From: an uncultured Geobacteraceae bacterium
GTDB lineage: Bacteria > Desulfobacterota > Desulfuromonadia > Geobacterales > Pseudopelobacteraceae
Direction of reading: 5' to 3'
DNA: 32,614 nucleotides
Assembly: GCA_903875605.1 (NCBI GenBank)
Contig: CAIQWT010000050.1
Location: 98,494 to 131,107 of the forward strand
Of the stretch, positions 15,000 through 25,856 are shown piece by piece (position 1 is the stretch's first letter; each line of letters begins with the position of its first letter). Position numbers and translations under genes: made by a program. A model generated the notes under the pieces. The model did not search any database. It was not told where the DNA came from and saw nothing but the letters and a program-made list of their open reading frames with translations.

Positions 15000-16400
15000 T
15001 TACGCCTTAAACGTTTTTGCATCAGCACCCTTCTGGAAGGTTTTATAGATGTTGTAGATAAACAGCACCAATCCAGCCAGATAGATAAAGCCGCTGACAG
15101 CTCTTATCTTGTAATAAGGGAAAATGGAAATCATGGTTTCCATAAAGCTGTAGTGAAGTGTTCCGTCAGGATTTGTGGCAAGGAGCATACTTCCCTGCTG
15201 AACACCGGCGATCCACATGGTGATTGAATAGATTAACTGGCCGGCAAGTACCAGCCAAAAGTGAGCATTTGCAAGTTTGATGCTGTATATTTCACTATCA
15301 CTCATCTTGGTTACTACATAGTAGGTTGCGCCAAACAAAACCATCGACACCCAGCCCATCGTACCCATATGGACATGGCCCGGCACCCAATCGGTATAAT
15401 GAATGAATGCTGAGAAGGAACGAATAGCCTGCATCGGGCCCTGCAGAGTCTGTAAGCCATAAAAGGTAATACCGCAAATCATGAATTTAACCAGATAATT
15501 GGTTTTCATCTGCTCCCACTTGCCACCCATTGTCAGATAACCATTCATAACAGCCCCCCAGGAAGGGGCGATCAACATGATCGAGAAGGCCATAGCAACA
15601 GTTTGAATCCAGTCTGGTACCGGCGTCCAGAGAAGATGATGAGCACCGGTCCAAAGATACATAAAGATCAGACTCCAGAAGGCAATGATCCCCATTCGGT
15701 GGCTGTAAATCGGGTTATTGGTAATTTTTGGCAGGAAATAGTAGAAGATGGCCAACGGCGGTGTTGTCAGTACCATGGCTACGGCGTTATGGCCATACCA
15801 CCATTGCACGTTCGCGTCATTTGTGCCTGAGAAAGCTGAATAGGACTTGAACAGATGGAGCGGCATCCCCAGATTGTTAACCACATATAATACCGTGACA
15901 CCAACCAGAGTTGCCATGATGTACCAGAGCGAGATGTACATATGCTCTTCTTTACGTTTCAAAATGGTCATAAACACATTAATCGAAAAAAGCACCCAGA
16001 TAATGGCAACTATAATTGCCAGAGGCCATTCCAGTTCGGCATATTCTTTAGTGCGGTTGATACCCATTGCAAGCGTAACGGCAGCAGATGCTATGGCAAC
16101 ATTGAAGATCCAGAGTGTTACTCTGGCCAGCTTAGGACTCCAGAGCGGCGTTTTTGTAAGTCGCTGTGTTATATAAAAAAACATAGCAATGAAGCTGCCG
16201 ATTCCCCAGCCGAAGATTCCGGCGTTGGTATGGATTGGTCTCAGGCGACCATAGGTCAAATACGGTGCAACGTTCAGTTGCGGCCATGCCAGCTGCAGGG
16301 AAATGAGGATACCGACGACAACAGCAATCGTTCCCCAGACGATGCTCCAGGTAATGAAACCTTTTACCGAATCATCGTAATACTGCGTTTTTTCACTCAT
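15000..16400 (-). CDS. ccoN: cbb3-type cytochrome c oxidase catalytic subunit I
   Basis: A 466-residue polytopic membrane protein with about 12 TM helices. Expected ligands are visible: H57 in RPIHTNAGIFGW (haem b), H204 in WWYGHNAVAM (CuB), H254-H255 in YLWTGAHHLLW (CuB, with the nearby helix Tyr), and H342/H344 in WVPGHVHMG (haem b3 and b). It reduces O2 to water with high affinity and pumps protons. I take the ATG at 16400, with AAAGGAGAG just upstream, rather than an upstream ATG at 16463 that would add a non-homologous 21 residues. First gene of the cbb3 operon. It implies micro-oxic respiration or O2 defence. Assembly genes (ccoGHIS) are not in the window. Confidence 0.97.
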   Translation of the reverse strand: MSEKTQYYDDSVKGFITWSIVWGTIAVVVGILISLQLAWPQLNVAPYLTYGRLRPIHTNAGIFGWGIGSFIAMFFYITQRLTKTPLWSPKLARVTLWIFNVAIASAAVTLAMGINRTKEYAELEWPLAIIVAIIWVLFSINVFMTILKRKEEHMYISLWYIMATLVGVTVLYVVNNLGMPLHLFKSYSAFSGTNDANVQWWYGHNAVAMVLTTPPLAIFYYFLPKITNNPIYSHRMGIIAFWSLIFMYLWTGAHHLLWTPVPDWIQTVAMAFSIMLIAPSWGAVMNGYLTMGGKWEQMKTNYLVKFMICGITFYGLQTLQGPMQAIRSFSAFIHYTDWVPGHVHMGTMGWVSMVLFGATYYVVTKMSDSEIYSIKLANAHFWLVLAGQLIYSITMWIAGVQQGSMLLATNPDGTLHYSFMETMISIFPYYKIRAVSGFIYLAGLVLFIYNIYKTFQKGADAKTFKA

Positions 16401-16787
16401 GCTTCTCTCCTTTGGTGGAATAATATCAATACATAGGTACGGCTGATGTGGTGCTGGAGTCACTGTTTTATGTAAGCTCTGTGAAGATATACCGTGTGAA
16501 TTCTATCAAAATGAAATTCTACCACGATTATTACTTTTTGCACTTGGTATGGATTTATTTTCGGGATTTATATTTAAATTAAGCAGGTTTTGTAAGAAGG
16601 TATTCCCGCACTAACTATGCGCATACAAAAAATGGTGATATTGTTTATTTTATGGATATAAATTCTAACTCTGAACAGCCCATAAACAATACGAACAAGA
16701 GCTTTTTAATCCTTATTACTCTTTCACAGAAATGTCAATAACATATTGTTCGATTATTGAGAAATATGCAGATATTGAATTAAATGA
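16401..16787. other. Intergenic region upstream of ccoN / downstream of guaA
   Basis: About 390 AT-rich nt holding the ccoN promoter region. I found no clean FNR/ANR box (TTGAT-N4-ATCAA) by eye. TGAATTCTA and TGAAATTCTA occur close together near 16496-16525. A weak 7-bp inverted repeat (16735-16741 / 16754-16760) near the end of guaA has no T-tract. No supported gene. Confidence 0.5.
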
Positions 16788-18347
16788 CTATTCCCACTCG
16801 ATAGTGGCCGGAGGTTTGCTGGAAATGTCATAAACAACCCGATTAATACCCTTCACTTCATTGATAATACGGCCACTAATGCGGGCCAGATCATCATACG
16901 GCATCGGATACCAACCAGCGGTCATAAAATCTTTTGTCTCAACCGCGCGCAATGCAACTACATACTCATACGTTCTGCCATCACCCATGACACCGACGCT
17001 TTTAACCGGCAGAAACACTGCAAAAGCCTGACTAATCTTGTCGTAATGTCCTGAAGCATAAAGTTCTTCAATATAAATAGCATCAGCCCGACGCAGAATT
17101 TCGCAATATTCCTTTTTCACTTCACCGAGAATTCTTACACCGAGGCCTGGTCCAGGAAACGGATGGCGCCAGACCATTTGACGTGGAAGGCCCAGCTCCT
17201 CTCCGATGGCGCGCACCTCATCCTTGAACAGCTCTCTTAGCGGCTCAAGAAGCTTCAGCTTCATATACTCCGGCAAACCGCCAACATTGTGGTGACTCTT
17301 GATATTGTGGGCCTTGCCTGTTTTTGCCCCGGCTGATTCAATCACATCAGGATAAATAGTCCCCTGAGCAAGCCAGTTTGCATTAGTAATGAGCTTCGAC
17401 TGCTCTTCAAAAATATCTACGAAAAGTCCGCCAATAATTTTACGTTTCTTTTCCGGATCACTCTCTCCTGCCAGAGCGTCCAGAAAACGTTCCTCGGCAT
17501 CAACCCGAATCACCTTTACTCCAAGATTTTGGGCAAAAGTGGCCATAACCTGATCACCCTCACCGAGGCGCAGCAATCCGTTGTCGACAAAAACGCAAAC
17601 GAGCTGGTCGCCAATAGCCCGGTGAATCAAAGCAGCGGCTACTGAGGAATCAACACCACCTGAGAGTCCTAGAATAACGGTATCACTTCCAACCTGACAC
17701 CTGATACGCTCAATAGAATCCTCAATAATATGACCTGGAGTCCACTGTCCACTACAGCCACAGATTCGCCTTACAAAAGTATCTATAAACTGCTCACCAC
17801 GCGGCGTATGGTTGACCTCGGGATGAAACTGTACACCGTAAAGATTTTTTTCAGGATTCTGGATAGCACAAACCGGGGCATTGGCTGTCACGGCAACAAT
17901 CTCAAAGCCATCAGGAACGCGGGAGACATGGTCACCATGGCTCATCCACACAGGGCTGCAACCTTCGACGAAGAAACCATCAAAAAGCGGTCCGGGCTGC
18001 CCGACGGAAAGCAGTTCAGCATGGCCGAATTCACGTTTTCCGGCTGGTATAACCTCGCCGCCAAAATGACGGCTCATCAACTGCATACCGTAGCAGATGC
18101 CAAGCACCGGCACACCAAGTTCGAACAACTCCTCGGTAACAGCAGGAGCACCTTCGTCATAAACAGAGCATGGACCACCGGAGAGGATAATGCCGCTGGG
18201 GGCAAATGCCCTGATTGCAGAAAGTTGCATGTCGAACGGATGTAGTTCACAGAAAACATGGGCTTCACGAACACGGCGGGCGATTAATTGGGTGTATTGA
18301 GAACCGAAGTCAAGTATCAGAATTTTCTGGCTGTGGATGTCGCTCAT
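16788..18347 (-). CDS. guaA: GMP synthase (glutamine-hydrolysing)
   Basis: A 519-residue enzyme converting XMP to GMP with glutamine and ATP. The class I glutamine amidotransferase domain (about 8-195) has C85 (GICYGMQL) and H175/E177 (QFHPEVNH). The ATP-pyrophosphatase domain has the P-loop SGGVDSS (229-235). The C-terminal dimerisation domain ends with the conserved [11 protein letters not shown]. The length is normal. It follows guaB on the same strand after a 124-nt gap that contains a long hairpin, so guaA expression may be set by read-through of that structure. Confidence 0.98.
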   Translation of the reverse strand: MSDIHSQKILILDFGSQYTQLIARRVREAHVFCELHPFDMQLSAIRAFAPSGIILSGGPCSVYDEGAPAVTEELFELGVPVLGICYGMQLMSRHFGGEVIPAGKREFGHAELLSVGQPGPLFDGFFVEGCSPVWMSHGDHVSRVPDGFEIVAVTANAPVCAIQNPEKNLYGVQFHPEVNHTPRGEQFIDTFVRRICGCSGQWTPGHIIEDSIERIRCQVGSDTVILGLSGGVDSSVAAALIHRAIGDQLVCVFVDNGLLRLGEGDQVMATFAQNLGVKVIRVDAEERFLDALAGESDPEKKRKIIGGLFVDIFEEQSKLITNANWLAQGTIYPDVIESAGAKTGKAHNIKSHHNVGGLPEYMKLKLLEPLRELFKDEVRAIGEELGLPRQMVWRHPFPGPGLGVRILGEVKKEYCEILRRADAIYIEELYASGHYDKISQAFAVFLPVKSVGVMGDGRTYEYVVALRAVETKDFMTAGWYPMPYDDLARISGRIINEVKGINRVVYDISSKPPATIEWE

Positions 18348-18366
18348 TTAATAGCCTTATACTCAC

Positions 18367-18429
18367 ACAAAACCACAAAGTTACAAGAAGCTTGAATTCA
18401 GGCTTTCTGAGTGAACTTTGTGGTTTTGT
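18367..18429. repeat. Large perfect stem-loop in the guaB-guaA gap
   Basis: Arms 18367-18382 and 18414-18429 form a perfect 16-bp stem (ACAAAACCACAAAGTT and its complement) around a 31-nt loop. The loop contains TGAATTCA and short AAGC/GCTT pairing. It occupies half of the gap between the guaB stop and the guaA start. Stem ends carry AAAA/TTTT but no long T-run, so attenuation, RNA processing/stabilisation or a dispersed palindromic repeat are all possible. Confidence 0.8.
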
Positions 18430-18471
18430 AAAAGCAATGTGTATTTGTATTAAAGGGTGCTGTTTATTGAT

Positions 18472-20002
<1,531 letters not shown>

Positions 20003-20071
20003 GGAAAATGGACTGACCGTGCGTATACTTTTGAGGGCAATTTTGTGATGTAAAAAAGTTTCTCGCAGTTG

Positions 20072-21145
20072 CTATTGCGGAATAAACTCTTCTCTTGAAG
20101 TTATACGACCAAGTGTTGCGACAATCAACGAAGCGGCATCTTCCAGATCCTTCAGCGATAGTGTTTCTACCGGAGTATGCATGTAGCGAAGCGGAATTTT
20201 TACCAGTGCCGTAGCGACTCCACCACGTGAAATCTGCATAACATTAGCATCAGTCCCGGTTGCGCGTGGTGACGCTGTGTGCTGTATCGCAATTTTTTCT
20301 TTCTCGGCCGCTTTTGACAGCAATTCAAACAGATGCGGGTTGATGTTGGCACCACGGGCAAGAATCGGCCCATTGCCAAGAGCAACTTCACCATTATGTT
20401 TTTTTTCCACATCCGGTTGATCAGTAGCAAAATCGACCTCGACGCAGATACCTATATCCGGATTAATAGTGTAACAACTCGTTGTGCCGCCACGTAAACC
20501 TATTTCCTCCTGTACTGAGGAGACACCGTAAAGATCTACGGCCAATTTTTTACCTGATGATGCGACCTGTCGGAGCACTTCAGCGACGACAAAGCAACCG
20601 GCTTTGTCGTCAAATCCGCGCGAGGCAACTTTGTCACCTTGCAGGCGGGTAAAAGAGCTCTCAAATGTTACGGCATCCCCTACCCTGACCAACTTTTGCG
20701 CCTCTTTTTTGTCAATGGCACCGATATCTATATACTGCGATTCAAGCTTAACAACAGTTTCGCGATCCTTATTATCCATCAGGTGGATCGGTTTTTTACC
20801 GATTACCCCCGGCAAAGCGCCGTTTGCAGTATGGATTGCAACCCGTTTGCCAGGTGTAAGGTGGGCATCCACACCACCTACAGCAGCAAAATAAAGAAAC
20901 CCCTTATCATCTATATACTTGATCTGAAGACCTATCTCATCAGTATGGCCGACGACCATCACCCTTGGAAGATTTTTCCCCTTGCCGCTTATACGGCCAA
21001 AAACATTACCCATTACATCTGTTGTCAGTTCGTCGCAGTAAGAGGCAACATAATCGCGAAAAACGCGTTGAGCCGGTTGTTCATAGCCGGAGGGACTGGG
21101 AGCATCAAGCAGCTCTTCAAGAAACTTAAGTGATTCTTTACGCAT
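20072..21145 (-). CDS. M42-family metallo-aminopeptidase
   Basis: A 357-residue protein with the M42 (glutamyl aminopeptidase/cellulase-M-like, FrvX/TET) pattern. Metal ligands are H67 and D69 (VGHTDEIGL), the Asp in RGFDDKAG (about 178-183), E213/E214 (VQEEIGLRGG), D238 (VEVDFATD) and a late His in RYMHTPVE. These form large cytoplasmic oligomers trimming peptides. I use the ATG at 21145, 2 nt after the upstream radical-SAM gene and behind GAGGTG. The longer start at 21202 would overlap that gene and add unrelated residues. Confidence 0.93.
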   Translation of the reverse strand: MRKESLKFLEELLDAPSPSGYEQPAQRVFRDYVASYCDELTTDVMGNVFGRISGKGKNLPRVMVVGHTDEIGLQIKYIDDKGFLYFAAVGGVDAHLTPGKRVAIHTANGALPGVIGKKPIHLMDNKDRETVVKLESQYIDIGAIDKKEAQKLVRVGDAVTFESSFTRLQGDKVASRGFDDKAGCFVVAEVLRQVASSGKKLAVDLYGVSSVQEEIGLRGGTTSCYTINPDIGICVEVDFATDQPDVEKKHNGEVALGNGPILARGANINPHLFELLSKAAEKEKIAIQHTASPRATGTDANVMQISRGGVATALVKIPLRYMHTPVETLSLKDLEDAASLIVATLGRITSREEFIPQ

Positions 21146-21147
21146 CG

Positions 21148-22191
21148 TTACACCTCGGAAATTAAATAGTTTATATCTGAAATAATTGAATAAGTTACAC
21201 ATGATACTTCTGTCTGCACTTTAAGTTCTTCTTTCTTGATTTTAGCGTCAGAAATAATCTGTATCTGTACTCCGCGCGATGTCTGACCCTGAATATTAAT
21301 TCGTTTCATTCCAATCACATCTGACACTCTTGCCGGGTGACAAGATATGGTTACATGCTGATCTGAAGCTACAAAACGACTGATAAGATCTGCATACAGC
21401 TGGGAACGTACTAATTGGCCAAGTGAAGGATGCCAACAACCAGCCAGGATACTATCGCTATTCAGTCCATGGTCGGCCTGCAATCCAATACGGATTACCG
21501 GTATATTGGACCGCATGGCACGCTGCAAAAGTATTTTACAGAGAGACACCCCGCGATCGTAAGTTAGCGGAGTGAACTCACCGGCCGAATATCTTCGCGC
21601 TAATTCAGTGCCATGAAGTACAACTGTAGGATAGATACGGAGAAAATCTGCCCCAGCAGTAATGGTCTGCTCCAGTGAAGCAAGTGAGGCGTCTGGGGTA
21701 TCTTCCGGTAATCCAGGCATCAACTGGGCACCAACAATAAGACCTTGGCTTTTGATGCAGTGTATGGCGTTGAGCGAATCAGTGGCAGAATGGCCGCGCC
21801 CTGACGCCTTAAGGACAGAGTTATCCAGCGACTGTACCCCAAGCTCGATTGTACGGACACCCATCTGAGACAGCCACACAATATGCTCTATATCAATACA
21901 GTCGGGACGAGTCGAGATTCTGACCGAAGCGACTGTGCCATTACGCAGAAGCGGTTGCAATGGGGATAGAAGCTGACGCTGAGTTTCTTTGTTAAGCGCT
22001 GTGAAGGTCCCGCCAAAAAAAGCAACTTCCAGAGAACGGCCGTCTGCTGTAGAACGCCAAAGTTCAATCCTGTCCAGTATCTGTGCTGTTGAGGGGAGAG
22101 CACCATTTGCACCGGATATAGTGCGCTGATCACAAAAAACACAGGTATGTGGGCAACCCTGATGACTTATAAAGAAAGGAACGGTTATCAT
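21148..22191 (-). CDS. Radical SAM protein (Elp3/MiaB-like superfamily)
   Basis: A 347-residue protein. The radical-SAM cluster is C-x3-C-x2-C at C13, C17 and C20 (QGCPHTCVFCDQ), one residue pattern with the His before the first Cys as in Elp3-like proteins. The barrel continues through EVAFFGGTFTAL, ISTRPDCID and GVRTIELGVQS. The GNAT domain of Elp3 is absent; the C-terminal ~60 residues do not match anything I know. A role in RNA or cofactor modification is possible but not shown. Start: ATG at 22191, 13 nt after the rnc stop; the longer start would overlap rnc. Middle gene of rnc - radical SAM - M42. Confidence 0.88.
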   Translation of the reverse strand: MITVPFFISHQGCPHTCVFCDQRTISGANGALPSTAQILDRIELWRSTADGRSLEVAFFGGTFTALNKETQRQLLSPLQPLLRNGTVASVRISTRPDCIDIEHIVWLSQMGVRTIELGVQSLDNSVLKASGRGHSATDSLNAIHCIKSQGLIVGAQLMPGLPEDTPDASLASLEQTITAGADFLRIYPTVVLHGTELARRYSAGEFTPLTYDRGVSLCKILLQRAMRSNIPVIRIGLQADHGLNSDSILAGCWHPSLGQLVRSQLYADLISRFVASDQHVTISCHPARVSDVIGMKRINIQGQTSRGVQIQIISDAKIKKEELKVQTEVSCVTYSIISDINYLISEV

Positions 22192-22204
22192 CTTGACACG
22201 CGAC

Positions 22205-22903
22205 TTAACAACCGGCTGAAAAAAAGCCGAGCGCGGCGGCGGCAGCGGCCTGTTGTGCAATTTTCTTGGATTTACCCTGTCCAATACCAGCAATAGTAGC
22301 GTCGACCATAATATGAAAAGTAAACTGACGGTCGTGAGGTGGTCCGGATTCCTCCATCAGCAGGTATTCAGGTGCTGAATAATTATTAGATGAAAGATAT
22401 TCCTGCAGCTCACTCTTTGAATCACGTCCCAAAACGAGCATTTCTGGTGTGTCAATCAGATCTTTAAAGAGCTGTTTAACCAACGCACAAGCTGCGGGAA
22501 GTCCGCCATCCCGGTACAATGCGGCGATCAGAGCCTCCAGGACATCAGCAAGGATTGAATCTTTTTTTCGCCCTGAAGTTTGCTCTTCACCACGTCCGAG
22601 TAAAAAAAAGTCTCCTAAGCCCATTGTTCTGGCCCGATCAGCCAGAACATCCTGTCCAGCCAACCTGGAACGTAATTGTGACAGGGCGCCCTCATCCCAA
22701 TTAGGATACCGCTCATACAGCAATTCTGCTAATAACAAACCTATTACTGCATCACCCAGAAACTCGAGTCGCTGATAGTCCCCACTATTGTTTGTACTGA
22801 TCTCATGAAGATATGAAGGATGAGTCAGCGCCTGAACAGGTAGGCTCTTATCATGGAACGAGTATTCAAGAAGGTGCTCCAGTTGCTGAATTTTAGTCAT
22901 CAC
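22205..22903 (-). CDS. rnc: Ribonuclease III
   Basis: A 232-residue dsRNA endonuclease that processes rRNA and structured transcripts. The RNase III signature RLEFLGDAVIG (45-55) carries the conserved E47 and D51. The second acidic pair is in DSILADVLEALIAALY (about D120/E123). The dsRNA-binding domain is about 160-228 (KSELQEYL ... GKSKKIAQQAAAAAAL). The start is one of two adjacent ATGs. First gene of a three-gene minus-strand operon. Confidence 0.97.
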   Translation of the reverse strand: MMTKIQQLEHLLEYSFHDKSLPVQALTHPSYLHEISTNNSGDYQRLEFLGDAVIGLLLAELLYERYPNWDEGALSQLRSRLAGQDVLADRARTMGLGDFFLLGRGEEQTSGRKKDSILADVLEALIAALYRDGGLPAACALVKQLFKDLIDTPEMLVLGRDSKSELQEYLSSNNYSAPEYLLMEESGPPHDRQFTFHIMVDATIAGIGQGKSKKIAQQAAAAAALGFFSAGC

Positions 22904-22923
22904 TTACACCCCTTAACTCTGTA

Positions 22924-22952
22924 ATTATAGTCACCAGAACCATTTTTAGCAA
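22924..22952 (-). promoter_or_regulatory. Candidate rnc operon promoter
   Basis: Minus strand TTGCTA (22952-22947), 17-bp spacer, consensus TATAAT (22929-22924), 20 nt upstream of the rnc start. Back to back with the tmk promoter. Confidence 0.6.
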
Positions 22953-22992
22953 CCTAAAGTCACTGACAGAATATCAAATATGGGAATTTAAG

Positions 22993-23021
22993 TTGATAAT
23001 TCAGGGGCGGTTGCCTATAAT
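22993..23021 (+). promoter_or_regulatory. Promoter of the tmk-holB-ricT-metG operon
   Basis: TTGATA (22993-22998), exact 17-bp spacer, consensus TATAAT (23016-23021). Initiation would be near 23028, leaving a short leader before tmk. Confidence 0.75.
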
Positions 23022-23072
23022 TCCGCATTTACATTTACCGTAGAGTCGTCCATGCGGATCAGGGTGATACAA

Positions 23073-23726
23073 TTGGGTTATTTCATAACATTTGAAGGCG
23101 TTGAAGGGTGTGGGAAAACCACGCAGATCAAACTCATTTCCGAGTTTTTACTGGCACATGGTGTACACACTGTATTGACCCGTGAGCCTGGTGGATGTCC
23201 GATTGCTGACAAGATCCGCTCTATCCTGCTTGACGCCGATAACAAGGCTCTTTCACCGCTCGCTGAACTTATGCTGTATGCTGCCGCCAGAGCCCAGCAT
23301 ATTACTGAGATAATATCCCCTGCCCTTACGGCAGGAAAGGTTGTTCTTTGCGATCGTTTTAGCGATGCAACGGTTGCGTATCAGAGTTTCGGGCGCGGTA
23401 TTGACCGGAGTATAATTGACACTCTGAACCTTCATGCGTGCCAGGGTGTTAAACCCAATATCACCGTTCTTGTCGATTGTGATCCGCGACTCGGTCTGGA
23501 GCGGGCAATTCGCAGAATAGAGGCTTCCACCGGCCCACGCGAGGAACGTTTCGAGCTGGAGGTGCTGGATTTTCATCAGCGCGTTCGCGCCGGCTACTTG
23601 CAACTGGCAGCAGATGACCCCGCACGTTTTATGGTCATTGACGGTTCTAAAACCATTGAAGAAATTTTTTCAGTTCTCTCCAGGCAATTATTGTCAAGAA
23701 TACCGGAGGATCTGCGTGCCGTTTAG
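23073..23726 (+). CDS. tmk: Thymidylate kinase
   Basis: A 217-residue enzyme phosphorylating dTMP to dTDP. P-loop GVEGCGKTT (9-17), LTREPGG with the conserved Arg-Glu-Pro, the DRF motif (LCDRFSDATVAYQSFGRG) and a LID region (STGPREERFE). I prefer the TTG at 23073: family proteins begin a few residues before FITFEG, and GGGTGAT just upstream pairs with the 16S tail. The ATG at 23052 would add MRIRVIQ and has a poor SD. The gene overlaps holB by 11 nt. First in an operon that supplies dTTP and replication functions. Confidence 0.95.
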   Translation: MGYFITFEGVEGCGKTTQIKLISEFLLAHGVHTVLTREPGGCPIADKIRSILLDADNKALSPLAELMLYAAARAQHITEIISPALTAGKVVLCDRFSDATVAYQSFGRGIDRSIIDTLNLHACQGVKPNITVLVDCDPRLGLERAIRRIEASTGPREERFELEVLDFHQRVRAGYLQLAADDPARFMVIDGSKTIEEIFSVLSRQLLSRIPEDLRAV

Positions 23727-24696
23727 TGATATCTGTGGACATGATCGCATTATTGAGGTGTTGAGGCGCTCACTCCGCAGCGGTAAAACGGCACATTCCT
23801 ATCTGTTTGAGGGTGTTTCCGGTTGCGGTAGAAAAAAAACTGCTTTAACGCTGATTCAGGCCCTTTTCTGTCAGGTGCTTCCGGATGATGCCTGCGGCAC
23901 TTGCCCTTCATGCCGCAAAATAGATGGCGGCAACCACCCGGACATTCATCTGATTACACCACTGCCGGATAAACGTGATATTAGTGTGGAGCAGCTACGG
24001 GATATGCAGCATGTGTTAGCGTTACGTCCATACGAGGCTCCTCGCAAAGTGTGTATAGTTGATCCAGCCGAGCGTATGAGTGTCAGCGCTGCCAACTCCC
24101 TGCTGAAAACGCTTGAGGAACCCCCCGGAAACGCCCTGATTATACTGTTGACTGAAAATGCCGGGATGCTTCTGCCAACCGTTCGCTCACGCTGTCAACT
24201 GATCAGATTTGCACCACTTTCCCCGGAACATGTTCTATCTCTGCTCGAACTGGGCGGGATGAATCTTGAAGCTGCCGCAATTGTAGCTCCGATGTCTGGT
24301 GGCAGCCTGCAAAAAGCCCTGGAACTCGACAATGAAGCTCTAACTTTGCGCCGGGAAGCGGTCTTATCAAGGGTGACACAACTGAATATTCACAAGATAG
24401 CAACTGTTTTTGATGCCTCAGAAGAGTTGTCAGGCAACCGGGACACCACACTGGAACTGCTTGACATGCTACTCTCTTTCTTCCGTGATGCGGTTCATCT
24501 GGGAGCTGGCAATGGAGACATCGTCAACCGTTCGGTCAGGTCGGCGATTGAGTCTATTGCTGCGCGGCGTTCATTTCCTCGCAATCTTGAGCTACTTGAA
24601 AACATTTATGAAACAAGGCGCGATGTTCAGCGTAATGCAAATCCCAAATTAGCTCTTGATCAATTATTTTTGACGATGGCCAGCGATAGCAGATAA
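23716..24696 (+). CDS. holB: DNA polymerase III delta-prime subunit
   Basis: A 326-residue clamp-loader subunit. It has the AAA+ fold with a degenerate Walker A (GVSGCGRKKT), as expected for non-hydrolysing delta-prime. The zinc module has C52, C60, C63 and C66 (CGTCPSC). The late segment LLPTVRSRCQLIRF holds the SRC motif that supplies the Arg finger. Start: GTG at 23716 with GGAGGA 5 nt upstream, inside the tmk end; an upstream ATG at 23614 would lie deep in tmk. It works with DnaX and HolA to load the beta clamp. Confidence 0.96.
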   Translation: MPFSDICGHDRIIEVLRRSLRSGKTAHSYLFEGVSGCGRKKTALTLIQALFCQVLPDDACGTCPSCRKIDGGNHPDIHLITPLPDKRDISVEQLRDMQHVLALRPYEAPRKVCIVDPAERMSVSAANSLLKTLEEPPGNALIILLTENAGMLLPTVRSRCQLIRFAPLSPEHVLSLLELGGMNLEAAAIVAPMSGGSLQKALELDNEALTLRREAVLSRVTQLNIHKIATVFDASEELSGNRDTTLELLDMLLSFFRDAVHLGAGNGDIVNRSVRSAIESIAARRSFPRNLELLENIYETRRDVQRNANPKLALDQLFLTMASDSR

Positions 24697-24727
24697 GTTT
24701 TAGTTTTACATATTTCAGGAGGTCTTT

Positions 24728-25855
24728 TTGTCACATATTGTAACAATCCAATTTACCAAAGCCGGCAAGATGTATGATTTTGACGCCGGAACAATTGAAC
24801 TTGCCAAGGGCGACCACGTTGTAGTTGAAACAGAAAGGGGAGTTGGCGTAGGACAGTTAGTTAAGCCACCTGAGGAAAAAGAGGCCGGGGCAAACGCTGC
24901 ATTGACGCTTATCAAGCGCAAAGCGACTGCTGAAGACATGGCAACAGTTGAGCGTATTTCTCAAAAAGAGCAGGAAGCATACCGCTTCTGCGTCAACCGG
25001 ATTATCGAACGAACTATGCCGATGAAACTGGTTAAGGTTGAATATCAATTCGACAGCAGCAAAGCGGTCTTTTTCTTTACTGCTGATGGCAGAGTAGACT
25101 TTCGCGACCTGGTAAAAGATCTGGCTCACTCTTTTCACACGCGCATTGAAATGCGGCAGATCGGAGTACGCGATGAAGCCAAGATGACAGGCGGAATTGG
25201 TATTTGTGGTCGTGAACTCTGTTGCAGTTCGTTCCTACGCGAATTCCAGCCAGTCTCAGTTAAAATGGCCAAAGAACAGAACCTGGCTCTTAATCCAAAC
25301 AAAATTTCAGGACAATGCGGGCGTCTGCTCTGCTGCCTTGATTACGAATATGAAACCTATTGCTGCCTACGGAAAAACTTCCCGAAATCTGGCAAACGTG
25401 TACGCACGGTCAATGCTGTCGGTGTAGTTGATAAAGTAAACATCCTGACCGGAAATATCACGCTCAAACTGGATGACAACAAAATAATTGTCATTAAACG
25501 TGATGAAATTGTTGGTGACGGAACTCCTCTAGCAACTCCTACTGCCGCCGTTCCTCCAGTATTATCTCCGGGGCAGACGCCACAACGCGCACGTGAACGG
25601 AAACCTGAACGACGTCCGGAACAACGACGTAAACAGGAAAAAACGTCTCTCGAATCATACACACTTGCTGAAAGCGCCGAGAAAAATACACCGGTGCAAG
25701 TGACGCCACAGGAAAACAAACCGGCAGTTGTTTCTACGGAAAATGCAAAAACCGGGCAACCTCGCAAAAAAAGTCGTTCACGCAAACATGGCCACCGCAA
25801 ACCGTCAGGCGGCACTCCCGACGGTGGCACACCGACACCATCAACAGGAGCCTGA
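24728..25855 (+). CDS. ricT: PSP1-domain protein RicT (YaaT-like)
   Basis: A 375-residue protein. The PSP1 region spans about 1-265. Conserved cysteines cluster in GICGRELCCSSF (C160, C165, C166), GQCGRLLCCLDY (C197, C202, C203) and YCCL (212-213), the set linked to Fe-S binding in the Bacillus RicAFT complex that helps RNase Y and RNA maturation. The C-terminal ~100 residues are a disordered, Pro/Arg/Lys-rich tail (RERKPERRPEQRRKQEK; GTPDGGTPTPSTGA). TTG start with AGGAGG 5 nt before it. It lies between holB and metG, an arrangement shared with many bacteria. The RNA role here is inferred. Confidence 0.92.
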   Translation: MSHIVTIQFTKAGKMYDFDAGTIELAKGDHVVVETERGVGVGQLVKPPEEKEAGANAALTLIKRKATAEDMATVERISQKEQEAYRFCVNRIIERTMPMKLVKVEYQFDSSKAVFFFTADGRVDFRDLVKDLAHSFHTRIEMRQIGVRDEAKMTGGIGICGRELCCSSFLREFQPVSVKMAKEQNLALNPNKISGQCGRLLCCLDYEYETYCCLRKNFPKSGKRVRTVNAVGVVDKVNILTGNITLKLDDNKIIVIKRDEIVGDGTPLATPTAAVPPVLSPGQTPQRARERKPERRPEQRRKQEKTSLESYTLAESAEKNTPVQVTPQENKPAVVSTENAKTGQPRKKSRSRKHGHRKPSGGTPDGGTPTPSTGA

Positions 25856-25856
25856 T

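Noticed and set aside
15942-16436. 164-aa plus-strand ORF
   Set aside because: Antisense to ccoN, no homology pattern, no SD.
16735-16760. 7-bp inverted repeat downstream of guaA as terminator
   Set aside because: Long loop and no T-tract; not convincing.
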